Assembly: GCA_005408345.1 (NCBI GenBank)
Contig: SEMN01000018.1
Location: 1-64,000 of the forward strand
Length of the DNA: 64,000 bases
Origin: Macquaria australasica
Taxonomy: Eukaryota; Chordata; Actinopteri; Centrarchiformes; Percichthyidae
Direction of reading: 5' to 3'
Positions 23,901 to 38,500 of this stretch are shown in pieces. Position numbers and translations under genes: made by a program. How positions within the stretch are numbered: position 1 is the stretch's first letter; each line of letters begins with the position of its first letter. The notes under the pieces are model-generated. The model searched no databases. It was not told the origin of the DNA and saw only the letters and a program-made list of their open reading frames with translations.

Positions 23901-26900
23901 CTCCATTGGCACAGGGACTTTCCACACATGGGTGCACTGAATTTGCTACATTAATGCCCCCAGCAGAGCCAGTTGTTATTGGGATGGTGCGGTCATTGAG
24001 TATGAGCTGAGCAGGTGAAAAGAAGGGGGAAGAGGAAGCACGAGAAAATTCAACGAGACTGTCAAAATAATTTGCATCGGCAAATAAAACTCTGACTTTA
24101 TATTGATGTTTAAATACAGGTGTTAGGTACTGTGTTTGGATATCGTAATACCTTCTGAATAATTCCAGTGAAGGGCTTTATTACACCTGCTGTCCTCTTG
24201 GTTTTATCGTATTCTGGTACTCCACCAATATGAAGAGGAGAACTGCAGTTGATCTGAGTGAAAGCTCCCTGAAGAGTAAAAATAACAGAAAAGATATTAG
24301 ATAATGATGTCAACTACTCATAAATGAATCTGGTTATGCTATACAAATGTATATGTTCATTAAGATTACCATCATATATGTTTTTCTTTATCAAATACTT
24401 TTGTTTGTTTGTCAATTTTGTCTTTGTAAAGGAGAGAATTTCATCATGCTGAAATTTGGCAGCATCACCTTGTCCTGTTTGATCAGACTGTATAATTTCA
24501 ACCCCAAATGCACTCATGCAGATGAAGGAATAAATACTAAAAGTTGATATTTTGCCTTGATTTCTTATTGTAACCTATTGTAAAAACTGTATTTTTTGTT
24601 CTATGTGGTAAGATGACGGTAAATAGGCAATGCAATGTTAAATGTTTGGGTTAAACGTCAGTTTAAAGTGATATTTTGTGATGATGATCACTTCAGAGTC
24701 AAGCAAAATAAAAAGTCTCTCAGACATTTTTTTTTCTCAAGAGTTAGAGGACAAAACTAGGTCTAAAAGGTGCATACGTGTTGGACACCATGTAATTCGG
24801 CCAATGTTACTTCCACAGCCCACAGAACTTTACATTGTGCAAAGACTCTGTTGCTGAGTTAGTTGTGAAGTTTTTCTGCCCCCTTGTGGTCAAAACTCAC
24901 ATAATGCAGCTTTAAGCAACACAGAAACAAAATACCTCAGCGATTCCTTCTATTGGCCTCTGGCTGTCCACCTGAAGGATGCCACTCTTTGCTGTACGAG
25001 ACACCCTCAGCTCATGCCATGTGTCCAGACTGATCTGCTCTTCACTCCTGTAGCACAGATCATCACACACAACATAGGCCATCTAATTAGAAAATACAAC
25101 AGAAACGAGAAAGCGAATATCATGAGATTGCATCAGTTTAGTACCTTATTATAGCTCCTCCAGAGCCGCAGTCAAATCTGAACTCCACATATCTGTCCAC
25201 CAGGTTGATAGCTAGGAAGTCTCCGCTGCCTGCGTCATCGCTGTACAGCAGCGTCCCCTCGGGCATCGACGGCCGAAACGTCAGCTCGAACTCCATACAG
25301 GACAGATAATTCTGAGAGGACTGAGGCCACGGGATGACAGCGTATGAAAACACTGTCTCGTTGAAGAGAGGTGAGGCCAGTGAGAAACCTGAAGAGTTGG
25401 AGAGATGAGGTGCAAGCATTAAGATGATTAAGAGTCAAGAGGAACAAAAAAGAAGTTGATGAGAACAGAGCAAAATGGAAAGAAGGGACATGGGGAGGAG
25501 GAAAAGAAAGTGGAACTTTATATTGTGTGAAAGCTGGTCTAACATGCAATCAATCCCACTGCCTCTATATAAGAAATAATGATCCTCATCTCAACCAATT
25601 TTCCTTCACATTGCACTCAGCTGTTCAGTAATTACCTTAAAAGGTCCGAGTGACAATCTTTGACAGCCATCGAGTAAGAAGAAACCACAAAGGGATTTGA
25701 CTTTCTACTTTCACAGTGGTACAAAACTCCTCTAAACAAGACAAGTGTGTGTTCTATTTTTTGTGTAGGTGTGAGAAAAAGAAAAATAGAGTTGACTCAC
25801 TCTCTTCACAAAGTGCTCCCCTGAAGCCGAGTGGGCATAGGCAGATGTAGCCATCAGCGCGGTTTGCGAAGCAGACTCCACCGTTGGCACAGCTGACCAG
25901 GTCACACACGCTGTTGCTGCACTCACCTGGCACGGAGTGGCAAGGAGATATGAGGTGGTTAAGGCAGAGCAAGCAAGCAAGTTTATTTATATAGCACAAT
26001 TCATACATAGTAGCAATTCAATGTGCTTTACATACATAAAAAAGCAGGAAAAATACAAAATGCTTAAAATTCATACTTAAAAGAAGGTAATAAATAAAAT
26101 GAAAGAAATAAAATACAAAGATAATATAATTAAAAGAAGTTAAAAAGCACAATAGAATAAAACATGGTGGACTAGAGGTGACTAGAGGTCTGCTTCCAGA
26201 ATTAAGTGCAATGAGAATAGATTGCAAGTTTTTTAGAGCTCAATCGTAGGCACATGAAAAGAGAAAAGTTTTTAACCTGGATTTAAAAATTGCTACATTT
26301 GGGGCACATCTAAAATCTTCCGGTAGTTTATTCCATTTACATGCAGCATAATAACTAAATGCAGATTCACCCTGTTTGGGTCAGAGTCAGCACGTGTATC
26401 TATATAGATAATAAAAATTGATGTTTTCTTAAAAAAAACAAATACTGTTTCAGTGCTTGCATTATTTCCATGAACATTCTTACTCCATAACTGGGTGTAT
26501 AAATTGAAAATAAAACCAATGTGGGAGCTTGAACTTGGCAGAAATTATAATTGTCATGATCCACCATGGACTTTGTGTGTTGTTGTTCTTGTTTCCTGTT
26601 TTATTTTGAAGTTTCCTGAGTCTGTCTCTTGTGTGCTGGTCTGTGTTTGTTTTTCGCTTGTGTGTTTTATTGGAATCACCTGTGTCTCGTTACCCACCTG
26701 TGTCTGTTTCCCTCATTAGCCACATCCATATATATACTGGTCCCTTTCCTTTGTTCTAGGTTGATTCATACTGTTTGTTGGACTGCATGCCACGTGCCTT
26801 GTTTCTGTCTACCTGTACCTCACGTAAGCTTGTTTTGTGTTCAATAAATCATCGAACTGCTCCTGTTTGCTTGCGCCGTCTGCATTTGGGTCCTTTTCCT

Positions 26901-29900
26901 TGTCTGAACACTGATTGTAACAATAAGGTGTGTGGAGCTTTCATTTCACACACCAGGTAAAAAAAGTTAAAAAGACTATGTAGTGGGTGCATAACAGAAA
27001 ATGTACTTTATGAAATCCAATGGGCTATTATGTGGATTTCAAACCAGTTTACGTTTTCTTGCAACTAATAGCTTAGGCTCTTACCGCATTTGGAAAACCA
27101 TGTTCTGCAAAATCCTCTGAGATGATATGCCAAACATGCCTGATTCCTGCTTCAATGACAAATTTGCTAAAACCGAATCATTAAAAGGCTTTTTTTTTTT
27201 TTTGTCATATTGACAAAGTATCTAAAGTGGTGACCACTTGTTTTCTTTTTATATTTTGGGTTGGGTTAATGAAAGGATGAATGCTGTCGTAATGATTCAT
27301 GGTTTTGCTCTCATTTTTTCTAACTTTATTACAATTTATGTACAAAGTCCAAAATAAGTAGTTTCCTCCTACAGAGGTACAACTCTAAAACTGCTACTAA
27401 ATTACTTCAAAACCTTAGAACCAGTGCATTATGGGTAACATGCATCATTACACTCCACAAAAGCTTCCTCACCTATGTCCGCTCCACTCAGAGCTCTGCC
27501 CAGAGGCCAGGGTCTGATGTCTGTGGCCTTGTTGTTGATGGTCAGACTCTGAATGCAGCCAACAAAGCCACGATTTGTCCCCGTCGCCCTGACCAGCCAG
27601 TAAGCACTCGGGGATCCACCCACGTACAGCGGGGAGCGGAAAGTGATCTTCGTGTACTGGCCCTGAGTAGAAGAGTGAAAAAAAAGTGCTTTATAGGCTG
27701 GTCCACTAACTGAACGTACTAAAAGCAAATATTGTCAGCAATGTCTCAAAATGTTTTTAAAATAAACACTGGCATATAAAGGAAGAGATCCCTTAAACCA
27801 TATTCAAATATAAAAAATCTACAATATTTGTGTATTTGCACAGTGTTTGAAATTCATCGAAACCACAATATTAACATGCACAAAACAGTTCCATTTTTAA
27901 AGGTGTACATATAATGCTCACCAAAATATTGGGTAAAAACAATAAATATATAATGTGTTGTTGTTACCTGTGAGCGTCCAGATATGGGGGTGTCGTTGTC
28001 CATACGCAGCCAGCCGCTCATGCCGTCTCTGAAGGCGGTGACTGTGTGCCACTGACCGACAACAATACGACTCTCACCGACTATTTGAGCTGCTCCTGTA
28101 CCACAGTTAAACCTGAGAGACAAACAATGCTGTAATAAACACAAATGATATGCATCCTTAACCTATTTAACTGCAATTTCCCCCTTAAATGGCCCATTAT
28201 ATGGCTTTAAATTTAAAGAAATTTACTTTTTCCACACTATATTACATAACTATTCTCTGATTTATTGTACTTGAGTGAAATATTCAAGACACCATTAAAA
28301 CAAATGTTGAGTTCTGAATGTTTCGAAACAAAATTAAATGCATCAGCCATCATGGCTCTGTTTACATTCCCTATAAATCGGTTTTCCTCTTTTGATGCGT
28401 TTGAGGAATTGTTTTCCAGCATTCATGAAACTCTTTGTTTTCTCAAAAACACGTCTTTTACAAGTTTCTTTTGACCAACAGTATGTGACAGCTAACATCA
28501 CTTTAAAGTTTTGTTTGCTGCTTTTATCCACCAGCCAAACCTGTCAGTAACTAAACCCACAAGTGAGTCACTGTTTTCCTCACCTGTAGTGCACCTTGCC
28601 TCGCACCAGAGACAGAGAGGTGAAGTCTCCACGGCCATGTTCATTCTCTCCACAGTAGAGCAACAAGCCATCCTCAGAGTCTGCCTGCACCACAGAGAAA
28701 CTCTTTCAAAGCTCTTTTCACCCTTTTGAAAGACAGAAATCAGTGGGAAAAAAAAAAACCCATGGAGCTTTACCTTGAACTCCAAAGTGATCTGAAACGT
28801 CTGGTAAGAGTTCTTCAAGGGTTCAAAGGTCATGTGAGAGTGGCCATAGAACCTGGGAAAGTTGACTGGTACCACTGAAGAAGAACAGAGGATAAAATCA
28901 TGACATATGTATGTTTGTGGGTACAAGTTGGAAGCGCTACATGCATGCAACCGCACTTTTGGTTGATAAGCACTTTTGCTAAAGATTGTACCCAACTGCG
29001 CTTCTCTCACCCTCAGAGCAAGTGTCCCCTCTTCGTCCGAGGTTGCAGTGGCAGCGCGAGCCTCCGCTGTCGTAGTCACTGAGACAGAAGCTGTCGGGGG
29101 GGCACACAGTATCATCGCAGGTCAGGTCGTACACCCGAGGCACCTCACCTTTCCAGGGGGACATGGTTGGGGTGGTAGTGGTGGTGGGCAAAGTGATGCT
29201 AAGGTGGATCAGAAGAGGAAGAAAGATAAGGAAGTTTAGTGTTGAGTCTTCTGAGAAAACAAGGTTTTTACAGTGCATAGTCAGTGGTTTAATATTTGCC
29301 TCACTTTGCAAATGCAATTTTGTTTATTTATCAGCTCTGTCCTCAGGTTTAAACTAAAAGTGACATCTGAATTTTTAAATTGCCCCTTTTCCTTAGAGAT
29401 ACCTTTTTTTTTCTCTGTGTTTTGGGAAGTAATCAAACAGATCAAACAGCAAAAAGCAAAATGTTCACCGAAATGCAATGGAACGGTAGTTAGGCCTCCT
29501 TATATTTGCTGCAGTTAATGACGTGCTTCACATCACAACCAGGATGACAGCTGAAATTGATGTGACATTTCACTGCTCCAGTCACCAACTTTATCAAATA
29601 ATTAAGTGGCAGAGCATTAAAAAAAAGTAAATCGTAGGTGGCTTTTAGGAGAAAGCAGAAAGCCGGCAGAGGCAGCAATCTAGCAATAAGAGGAACAGCA
29701 ATAAGAGTCGTGATTTTGTTGAGATTTAAAAAAAGACCCCTTGATACTCCTGTTTTTTCCCCCCTCCATAGAAAAACGTTAAATGTTCCCTTTAAAAGAG
29801 AGGCCATTAGCTCCTCCAGTTGCTGATAAACAGCAGTGACAGCTCATCAATCTGAAATACAGATTCCTTCAGTGAAACACATATCAAGGTTTTTAAGGTA

Positions 29901-31849
29901 CATCTTACCTGATGGTGGTAAGTGGGGCAGTAGTTGTGGTGTCAATAGTGGTACTGGGCTCTGAGGTGGTTGGGAAAACCAGATCTGTGAAGTCTGGGAA
30001 GATGGACGGGCTGGCGGAGGAAGCTGGAAGGGCAGTGACGTTGGGAGGAGCGATGGTGTTCATACGATAAACAACGTTCTGACCAGACGGCGGGCCAGAG
30101 CGAGAACGGAGCTGCGACTTCTTGTTGTCCTGATTGATACCTGGGAATGGCTTCAACTAGGAAGAGGAAGAAGAGCGGACAGAAATTCAAGATAGAGAAA
30201 TAAACATATAAGGGTGATGCGGTATTTAATTTACAAGGTTAAATACACCTAAAATGTTTAAGTTATCCTTTCCAGCTCTGGCATGTAATATCCCACCTCT
30301 TCAATAAAGATATCATAATCAGAGTCATCAATGTCGAAGCCATCTTCATCTTTGATCCTTGAATCTGTGATGTAACGCCCGTAATCACCACTGCCAACAT
30401 CTGATGCACCTGTTCAGAGTGTCAGTAAAGATACATGATGTTTATTACATGCTTTAAAAGGTTTAATTCTTTAATGACATTTGCAAAAAAATACTTGATG
30501 GTTGCAATGAAATGGTTGAAGGGTCACACAAAGATGGTAGAATGATGAAGCGATGGGAGTGGCACTGCAAATACACTGTAAAGTCCAAATTTACTTTATA
30601 TTTACTTTATAGCATGACATTTCTAATGAGTTGAGGGCCATATAATCATTCTGAGATTTTTGAAGTAGCTATTGTTGCTTTTATGATTTCTAATTTGAAT
30701 GTGGAGGAACTTTTTAAAGGAAATGGACTTCAGCATGAAAGTGACTGCTATTGTACAACAGGAAGGTCCTCAACAGGACATCAAATGTATGTTTTGGATT
30801 ATATGGAGTTCCTCATTTCTATCTGAAAAACAGCTGCAAATGCAGTATCACAGATGGTGGTGATCATTTGTAGTATGTGGGATCACATGATATTTTACAG
30901 CAAAATAACAATGACAATGAAAATAGCCCCAACAACACAAAACCATGGTGTCCAATTCATACGAAAGTTGCACAGATGGAGAGACTGGAGAATGATGGCT
31001 GGCTCTTCTGTGGTGACTGTTACGTGGTTATGACTGTTTTCCCATGATGAATGATTATGATATGATGATCAGTGTGATAACATTTCACTGATGATGATTA
31101 CAGACATTAAATAGTAGTAACAGCTTCTGGTCCAGTGGGTCTACCTGTTAGCCTGTACCCAGGCTGCTGCAGCACGTACTGAAACGTGTGTCCTCGATAC
31201 CCAACGGCAGCTCATAATGTACAAAGACAAAGCCAGACAGTGAGTACTGTGAGCAATGTTTTGGTTAGCTAATGCAGCTGCAACATATTATATATTTGGT
31301 ACATATATGTTGGACAGTAGAATATAAAATGTATAACTTGTATTTGAATCTTACATATATTTTAAGTATATAGAAATAGAAAATTATGAGTGTAGATGTT
31401 CAAAAATTCCTCTACAAAAGTACAAAAAGATGAAAAAACAGTGCCGTGCATGCAATCCACTCTACCTTGAGAAAGCTTAATCTCAGTTTACATAACAACA
31501 TCCCCTCCCTCTTGTCTCCTTGCTCTTCCACCTCCCCATCCACAGTATCAAATACTGGAAGTTCGCCACGCCATAAGTTAGGGAATTTAAATATATTTTA
31601 TAGTTGATTGATTTTAGACAACTCATACAATAGCAAACTGTTTAATTAATAAAATATCTCAGAGAAACTTGACTATTAAGCCTGAATGGATGTCAAGATT
31701 TACAGTGCTAATTAGCACAGCCTAATAACATTAAATCCTGAATACTGAGTTCTGGCATACAGGGGGGCTGTCCAAAAAAGCCCTCAGAAACCTAATCTTC
31801 TTGTGTAACAATCCCCCTCAGTCCATACCACCCTGTTTCCAACCACTAT

Positions 31850-31903
<54 letters not shown>

Positions 31904-32504
31904 GAACTGTCACAGAGAGAGCGACAAGAAAAGTATGTCAGTCAGTCAGGCAAGCCCACCCCCGCTGTTCACTCAAGCAGCGGTGCATTGTGTGTGCGTG
32001 TGTGTGTGCATCCATCAGGGGTGTGGATGGGCAAAGAAGGGGTCTGGCATCCCGTCCTTAATCCTGTCTGATGAGACTCGGACGTAACCCGCTTTTATCC
32101 CCTTCTAAGAAACCACGCTTCTCTATCTCTTCGCTTCTGTCCGTCTGTCTCTCTGTGTCTGTCGAACTGGCTCATTTGATCTTGTTTCATGTAACTTTCA
32201 TTGACATTATTCTTAACGACCACTTTCTAATAACATCTCACTCCCTGTCTGCCTCTCTGTCTCTGAGCAGTCTAGCAGGGCTCAGGGCACTGAATTCAAT
32301 CAGAGCAGTTTACAACAGCTTGACACCTAACGTAGCATGTGAAGCAGAAGCCGCCTGTCCACATGGCTTTCTAGAGTCAGCAGTGCGATCTGTAGGCTAC
32401 AGAAAAAAAAGTCTGGATAATGTGATTGTGTCTACATGGCTATTGGATTTTAATATATGTCATATATAATCATACTCCTCAAGCCTGATATGCACAAGCA
32501 TCCA

Positions 32505-32548
<44 letters not shown>

Positions 32549-35500
32549 TAACATTATGCCCACAAATCTGTAGGTAAATGGTTTGAATGTCATGGTCCTC
32601 GATCCATTAAAGACATTGCTATTACTGCATGTATGTGTATGTATGTTTGGCACACACCTGTGTGAATGTGTGTGTGTGTGTGTTTTAATATCAATCAGTC
32701 CTGACCGTCCCCCTCCCCCACGTACCACCAGCAGCCGACTACATCAAAAATAATAAAGTAAATGACTCTGCTGCTCTATATCTCCATCATCCAAGGCTCC
32801 GGTCAGAAAAACCCACTGACCCACTGCCAGGTGTTGTCCTACTTTCAAGCAAATGCTGAGAGAGGCAAACTGCCTCTAAAACCTAAAATAAATTCAATAT
32901 ATTCTATTAATTTTCACTCGGAAGTCAGCATGATCTTCACATGATGATATGAGCAGGTTTTGTGAGTCTCCCAAAGACCAACAAAAAGTACATTGAAAAT
33001 GACAAGATTTGATACTTATATAATGGCAAAAATATTCTTCATCTCCAAACCAAAAATGATCAGCTTCATACTGTATGTTCATTCAGAAAGGTGGACTAGA
33101 TAACTGTGGTGATGCAAAAAGTAAGCATAGTCTGTTTAGTTCTGTGTGGGTGTATCGTTGAAACTAAACTGAAACTGACTTTGTTTTGAAATGTGGTTGA
33201 ACAAGGGAGCTGAGACTAAGCTTTCTTGGCTGTCACATCACAGCACGTTGGCTCAGGGATCAACGTTTGGCCTTACCGAGAGTGCGCATGGGGTTGTTGA
33301 TTTGACTGGGTGGGCTAGCTCCATGCACGTTGACCGCCCTGACAACAAACTGGTACTCTGTTTCCGGTAACAACCCCTTCAGAACCATGGAGTTAGTCTC
33401 AATGGGCTCACGAATATATGTCCACTCTGTGTCCATTTCTGGCCTGTGAACGACAAGACACACAGAAGATCTTATTTTAGGTTTGTGTTCAAAGTTCTTT
33501 CTCTTGAGTGTGTTTCTCCTGCTGTTGTATGTCCCTGAAAATGTCTATAAGTGATTGCAGAGAGTAAGAGAGTGCAATTACTGCTACAAGCTACAAGACT
33601 GTAGCTCTTACTGTAAGCAATTGACTGAGATGGGGTTTTTTTTTATTATGTTACTATTTTTGAGGCCCTTTAAGTCTTAAAGCATTATTTTCTGCTTTAA
33701 TCAGAGTGTTGGTTTGAAGAAAACAAAATGATGAACTTCTGAACTTTTTCTGCCTATCATCTCCAGCTGCCATATTTGTGTGCTGATTCTGGGCGCCTGG
33801 AGCCACAACTATCTGTTGAATAGGGTCATCTTCACCACCAATCAAAGTCTCTCTTCAGCAAGGCCTCTTTTGATGTACGGGGAGAAAGATTTGCCTCTAT
33901 GATGGCCCTTTTGTGTGGAAAATGCCCTCGCATGCAAAAACAGACTCTGATTCATGTCTACTCTGTCACAGTAAGTGACAGTTTGTCTGCCTCCGTCTCT
34001 CTCTCTGCTCAGTCTCAGGGTGTTAACTCTGCACCATGAAGGGCAACACTGCTGTGTCTTTTAAGCTTGTTTCCTTTTTTACCTTTACAACTTTTTAAAT
34101 TTAAACAATTATTATGGGGGCATTTTTAAAGTCTATCTGCCTTTTTTTATTTGTGTCTGGCAAATCATCAGAGGACTCTGGACAAGTTATTTCTGACCTC
34201 AACTTCCTTGACATTGTAGCCTGCGGACTCGTCTAGGGAGATGGAGACATGGGAGGCCCTTTATGTGTGTGTGTGTGCACATACTGTTTATGTGTGTTTG
34301 AGGCTGCACAGAACTAGACAGAGAATGAAATTCATTCTTTCTTGTGTCCCAACTGACCCTCATGTCAAAGTACAAATGGTTACATTAAGCAGACCAGCAG
34401 AGGCCTCACAAAATTCACTGTAAAATAGAGCTGTGCATTCTGTATTACGGTAATGTGACGATGAGTGGATGGAGAGGGGTCTGATTATGGAGGCTGAGTG
34501 TGCAGCTGTATACATCCTTTAATGCACACATGATGCTTCATCAGTGTTTTGTTTTATATAATTATGCCAATAAAGCACTCCTACATATTTTGTTCAAAAA
34601 AGCAAAAATCATTGGCAATCATGTTTTTTTATAGCATAAATGCTTTTCATGATGAATTCTCGTATTCCCCTTAAACTTCCAGTATAATGGCTTTAACGGT
34701 CAAAAAAGCCTAATTTATTTTCTGTGTCTACTTGTCCCAGTTCTATTAATTATGCTTATACACAAGAAAGTGTTCAAACTGAAAAAAATAGTTCAACGTT
34801 TTGGGAAATACACTTTCTTACTGAGAGTTAGATGAGAAGATTGATACCACTCTCATATCTGCTTATCAGCTTTGAAGCTAAATCCAGGTGTTGATTACCT
34901 TAGCTTAGCATAAAGACTGGAAGCAAGGGAAAAGAGCTAGATATAAAGTGTTAATTAGTGAGCTCGAGAGACGCTGGTTGGAGTATTTTTTTTTAACCTT
35001 CGGACAGAGCCAGACTAGCTGTTTCCCCCTGTTTCCAGTCTTTGTGCTAAGTTAAGCTAACCAGCTGCTGGCTCCAGCTACATATTTACCATACAGACAT
35101 GGGAGTGGTATTGATCTTCTCATCTAACTCTCAGCAAGCAAGTGAATAAATGTATTTCCCAAAATCTGCTGACTAGAATTTGGGCTTGATCGATGCTTCG
35201 CCCCACAACAAACATTTGTAATAATGGACCCATCAAGCTGTCTGCGTGGTTATAGAAGATACGTGGGAGCAGTGTTTTGGGAAAAAGACAGACGGCTTAT
35301 CAATTAAGAGAATGAACAGGAAGCTGATAAAACCAGTCAGTCTCTTCCCTTACGTCGCACTGCCAGAGATGGAACAAGGGTTTTCACTTAGGCCTGTTCA
35401 TTCCCTGCATGATGTGGCCACTTCAGGCTCCTCTTCACCTGATCATTTTCTATATGGGCTGGTGTGATGGTGTTTGTATGTGTGTGACCTGTGTGTAATT

Positions 35501-38500
35501 GAGTGTGTGTGCAAATGTATATAACTGTAAATGTGTGTCTGCGTATTGGCAGCAACACTGTGCTGGCGAGGTCTCAAAACGCCAGTTTAATAGACGTAAA
35601 GCTTCATTAATTGCTTTTTTTTGTGACTGATCAATCAATTAATACTGACCTGATGTAAGCCACCAGGAAGTGAAGGACAGGTGCGCTTCCCTCGCTCTCT
35701 CCTTGCTGCCATGACAATGCCAGCTCTGTGTCGGATACAGCCATGACAACAGGCTGAGTGGGGGGCGACGGGGGCATGCACATTTCTAATGGCACAGAAA
35801 GAAATTGAATTGAGTAAAACATATTAACAATACTATAGTAGAAATAATCAGCTGTCAAATGGACTCCTACTACTCACATATTCTTACCATGTGAAGCAGT
35901 GCTGATGTCTCTGGGCATGCTGGGTCTACCCTCCCCTGCCCAACCATACGCTCCAACAGTGACTCTGAACTTAGTGTTCACCTTTAGGTTACCAATGTCC
36001 ACATCCTATAGGATGGCAAATAGAGGAGTGGGGGTACAGATACAGATAGATATGGAAAAATAAGCAAGAGCACATCAGCAAGGATGGTTAGAGGAAGAGA
36101 AGAAGGAGAAAAAAGACAGGAGGCAGTAAGAAAAAGAAGGAAAGATGGTGGAAGAAGAGAGGAAGAAGATTAAATTAGTGATTAGGAACTCTTTCAGAGT
36201 CTAACTGGGGAGTACGTCAGTTCTAGCTATAAATGTCAACTGTGGAAAGGAAAGCAGTGACAGAGTCTAATTCAGTAAAAACGGCCGTATGATACTCACA
36301 AAGCTTGCTTGTCCGTCAAATTGCCCCTTTGAGAAAATAAGAGCAGAGGTATCCATAAATGTTTGGGCGCATCACAGCGCGCACATTGTCATAACTTTAA
36401 TTGCAGGTCAAACAGATAACAGTCAACATACTGTCAGTGATGTAGTTTTACATTTTTATAGTGGGATAGAATTTTCAAAAATCTTGCAAGATTTGATGAT
36501 GATGAATTTATTGTGATTGTATATTAAAATATTATACAAATATTTATATATACAAATATTAAAGATTAAGGCTCCAGTTATTCTATGTTTCTTCCTGTCA
36601 ACAAATCCCATGAAAAGATCAAAAGCAACAGCCCCCCCCCCCGAGCCCATTTGTTAAAGATGTAAATCTTAAAAAATAGGTTAGGTATAAGTATAAGTGT
36701 ATAGTTTCATTTTAAAAAAAGACTAAATAATTTCCTAAAACAGCTGGGCACTGTGGTTTTTAACATACGTTACTAAAACAGAAGTAAATTGTGCATTTGC
36801 TCAGGACTATTTTCAGCCGCGCATTAATACACATTTGGTGCTCTAGTACAGTATTAGGGCAGCAGGACAATCAACTTTAAATAACATTGCCCATGTTCAC
36901 CATAATAAAGCAACATTCAACAAAAACTCATTAATGTGTTTTTTATAGTTTTTGGACAACAATGGAGCTCTACGGCAGTCATATTGTACATATATTTTAT
37001 CATTTTTATAATAATTTTTCATATCTTATTGTAAATTTTCTATTTATGCTTCTTGACTTACAGCATCTTTCTTTATATTTTCTACTTACTATGTTTATTG
37101 TTATGCACCAAAATACCAAGGCAAATTCCTTGTATGTGAAAACCTACTTGGCAATAAACCTGATTCTGATATATCAGGCTTCAGCTACACAGACAATACT
37201 TGTTAGTAGGATCAATTCACTGTTGGTTTTGGTCTTTTCATGGGATTTGTTGCCAATAAGAAATATGTAGAATATTGCCAGCTTTATCTTCTAAATGTTT
37301 TGTTTTTATTTCCTTTTTTTTTCTGTTTCAGGGTATAGACATAAAGCACATTAAAAGTCAGTGTACTCACAGTGGTCAACATGTCCAAGCTGAGAGGCAC
37401 CTCCATCAAAGACGCTGTACCCACTGCACGGTCATTTTTCATCTCTGTATAGAAGACCTGAAAATCATGCACACAAAGTCAAAGAGAAAGACACATACAA
37501 ATGCAACAGTGTCAGATTCTTATTGTTTCATCAAAATCAAACCTATTTTGGCAGTGTTTGGCAGCCATTCATAAATGTCATGTTTATTATGTTGATTAAG
37601 GCACCATTTTTTTAACCTTTTAGCTCATGGCACTGACAATGTAAACAAGGCATTATGAGGAGGAAATACTATGAGGAAACAGGATTATTTATTTATACTT
37701 CCGAAGTGACTGGCCAAATGAACGCACATGTTTATCTGTGAGTCGTGAGGAAGCTAGGTAGCTGACTAATCCTCTTAGTGCAGACATATGGTCAAAAGCA
37801 GAGCACACACAGTCAGTGATCCACACTTTGTTAATGGTTGGCTCAAAACAAACACAAGAAAGGAAAGGAGGAAGGAAAGAAGGAAGGAGGGAAGGAAGGA
37901 AGTAAGGAAGGAAACTGGGTTCTAGTAGTAGGCATTACATCTCATTCAAAAAAATATTTAAAAAATTAAACATACAAGAGGACAAAAAAAAAGTATGGGC
38001 ATTTAAAAGTTATGTCAGTATAAAAAAAAGTTCTATGAAGGAAAGCACATCCTGCTTTGCTACTCGACACACAACTTAACCCAGACTGTCGCAAAAACTC
38101 TATTGACAAGACACTAAATAAAGATTTGTCACCACATCTTTAAGAGCTATATTGCCCCTGAAAAAGCATAAATTTGGCAGTGAAGGGGTTCCATCAAAAC
38201 ACCAGAAATTTCAAAATATCAATCTAGCACTCAAGGCCGTCTTGCTGGACAGCGTATATGACAGGCACTTTAAAAGCAGGAAGAAAAAAAGGCGGGGGCC
38301 ACCCACATCAGCGGCTTGCAGAGGCATGAAAAAAATTTTATTTACGACACATCTGAGAAGTTGTTTTTTTTATGTTTGCCAGGTTGAAAACCTTTTTATG
38401 CATTTTGAAAAAGAGTTTTAAAAAGGAATATGTAGGGGCGTGATTTTTTTTTAGCCTACTGTTTCTAAAGCTAAATATTTTCTTTTTCTCTTGGTTTTGA

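Larger units (their letters stand above)
30410..33276. other. egflam: egflam intron 6
   Basis: A 2.9-kb intron between the second FN3 domain and the acidic linker. No further coding exon was found: human pikachurin joins the two flanking segments directly (TLCPEEAGSGRYG compared with TLGASDVGSGDYG here). It holds two CA microsatellites and a CTCTGTCT-rich stretch near 32130-32270. Confidence 0.6.

Noticed and set aside
28498..29115. 205-codon minus-strand frame, the longest in the window
   Set aside because: Runs through egflam exons 9 to 11 and the introns between them in a frame different from the real exons; the domain-matched exon model replaces it.
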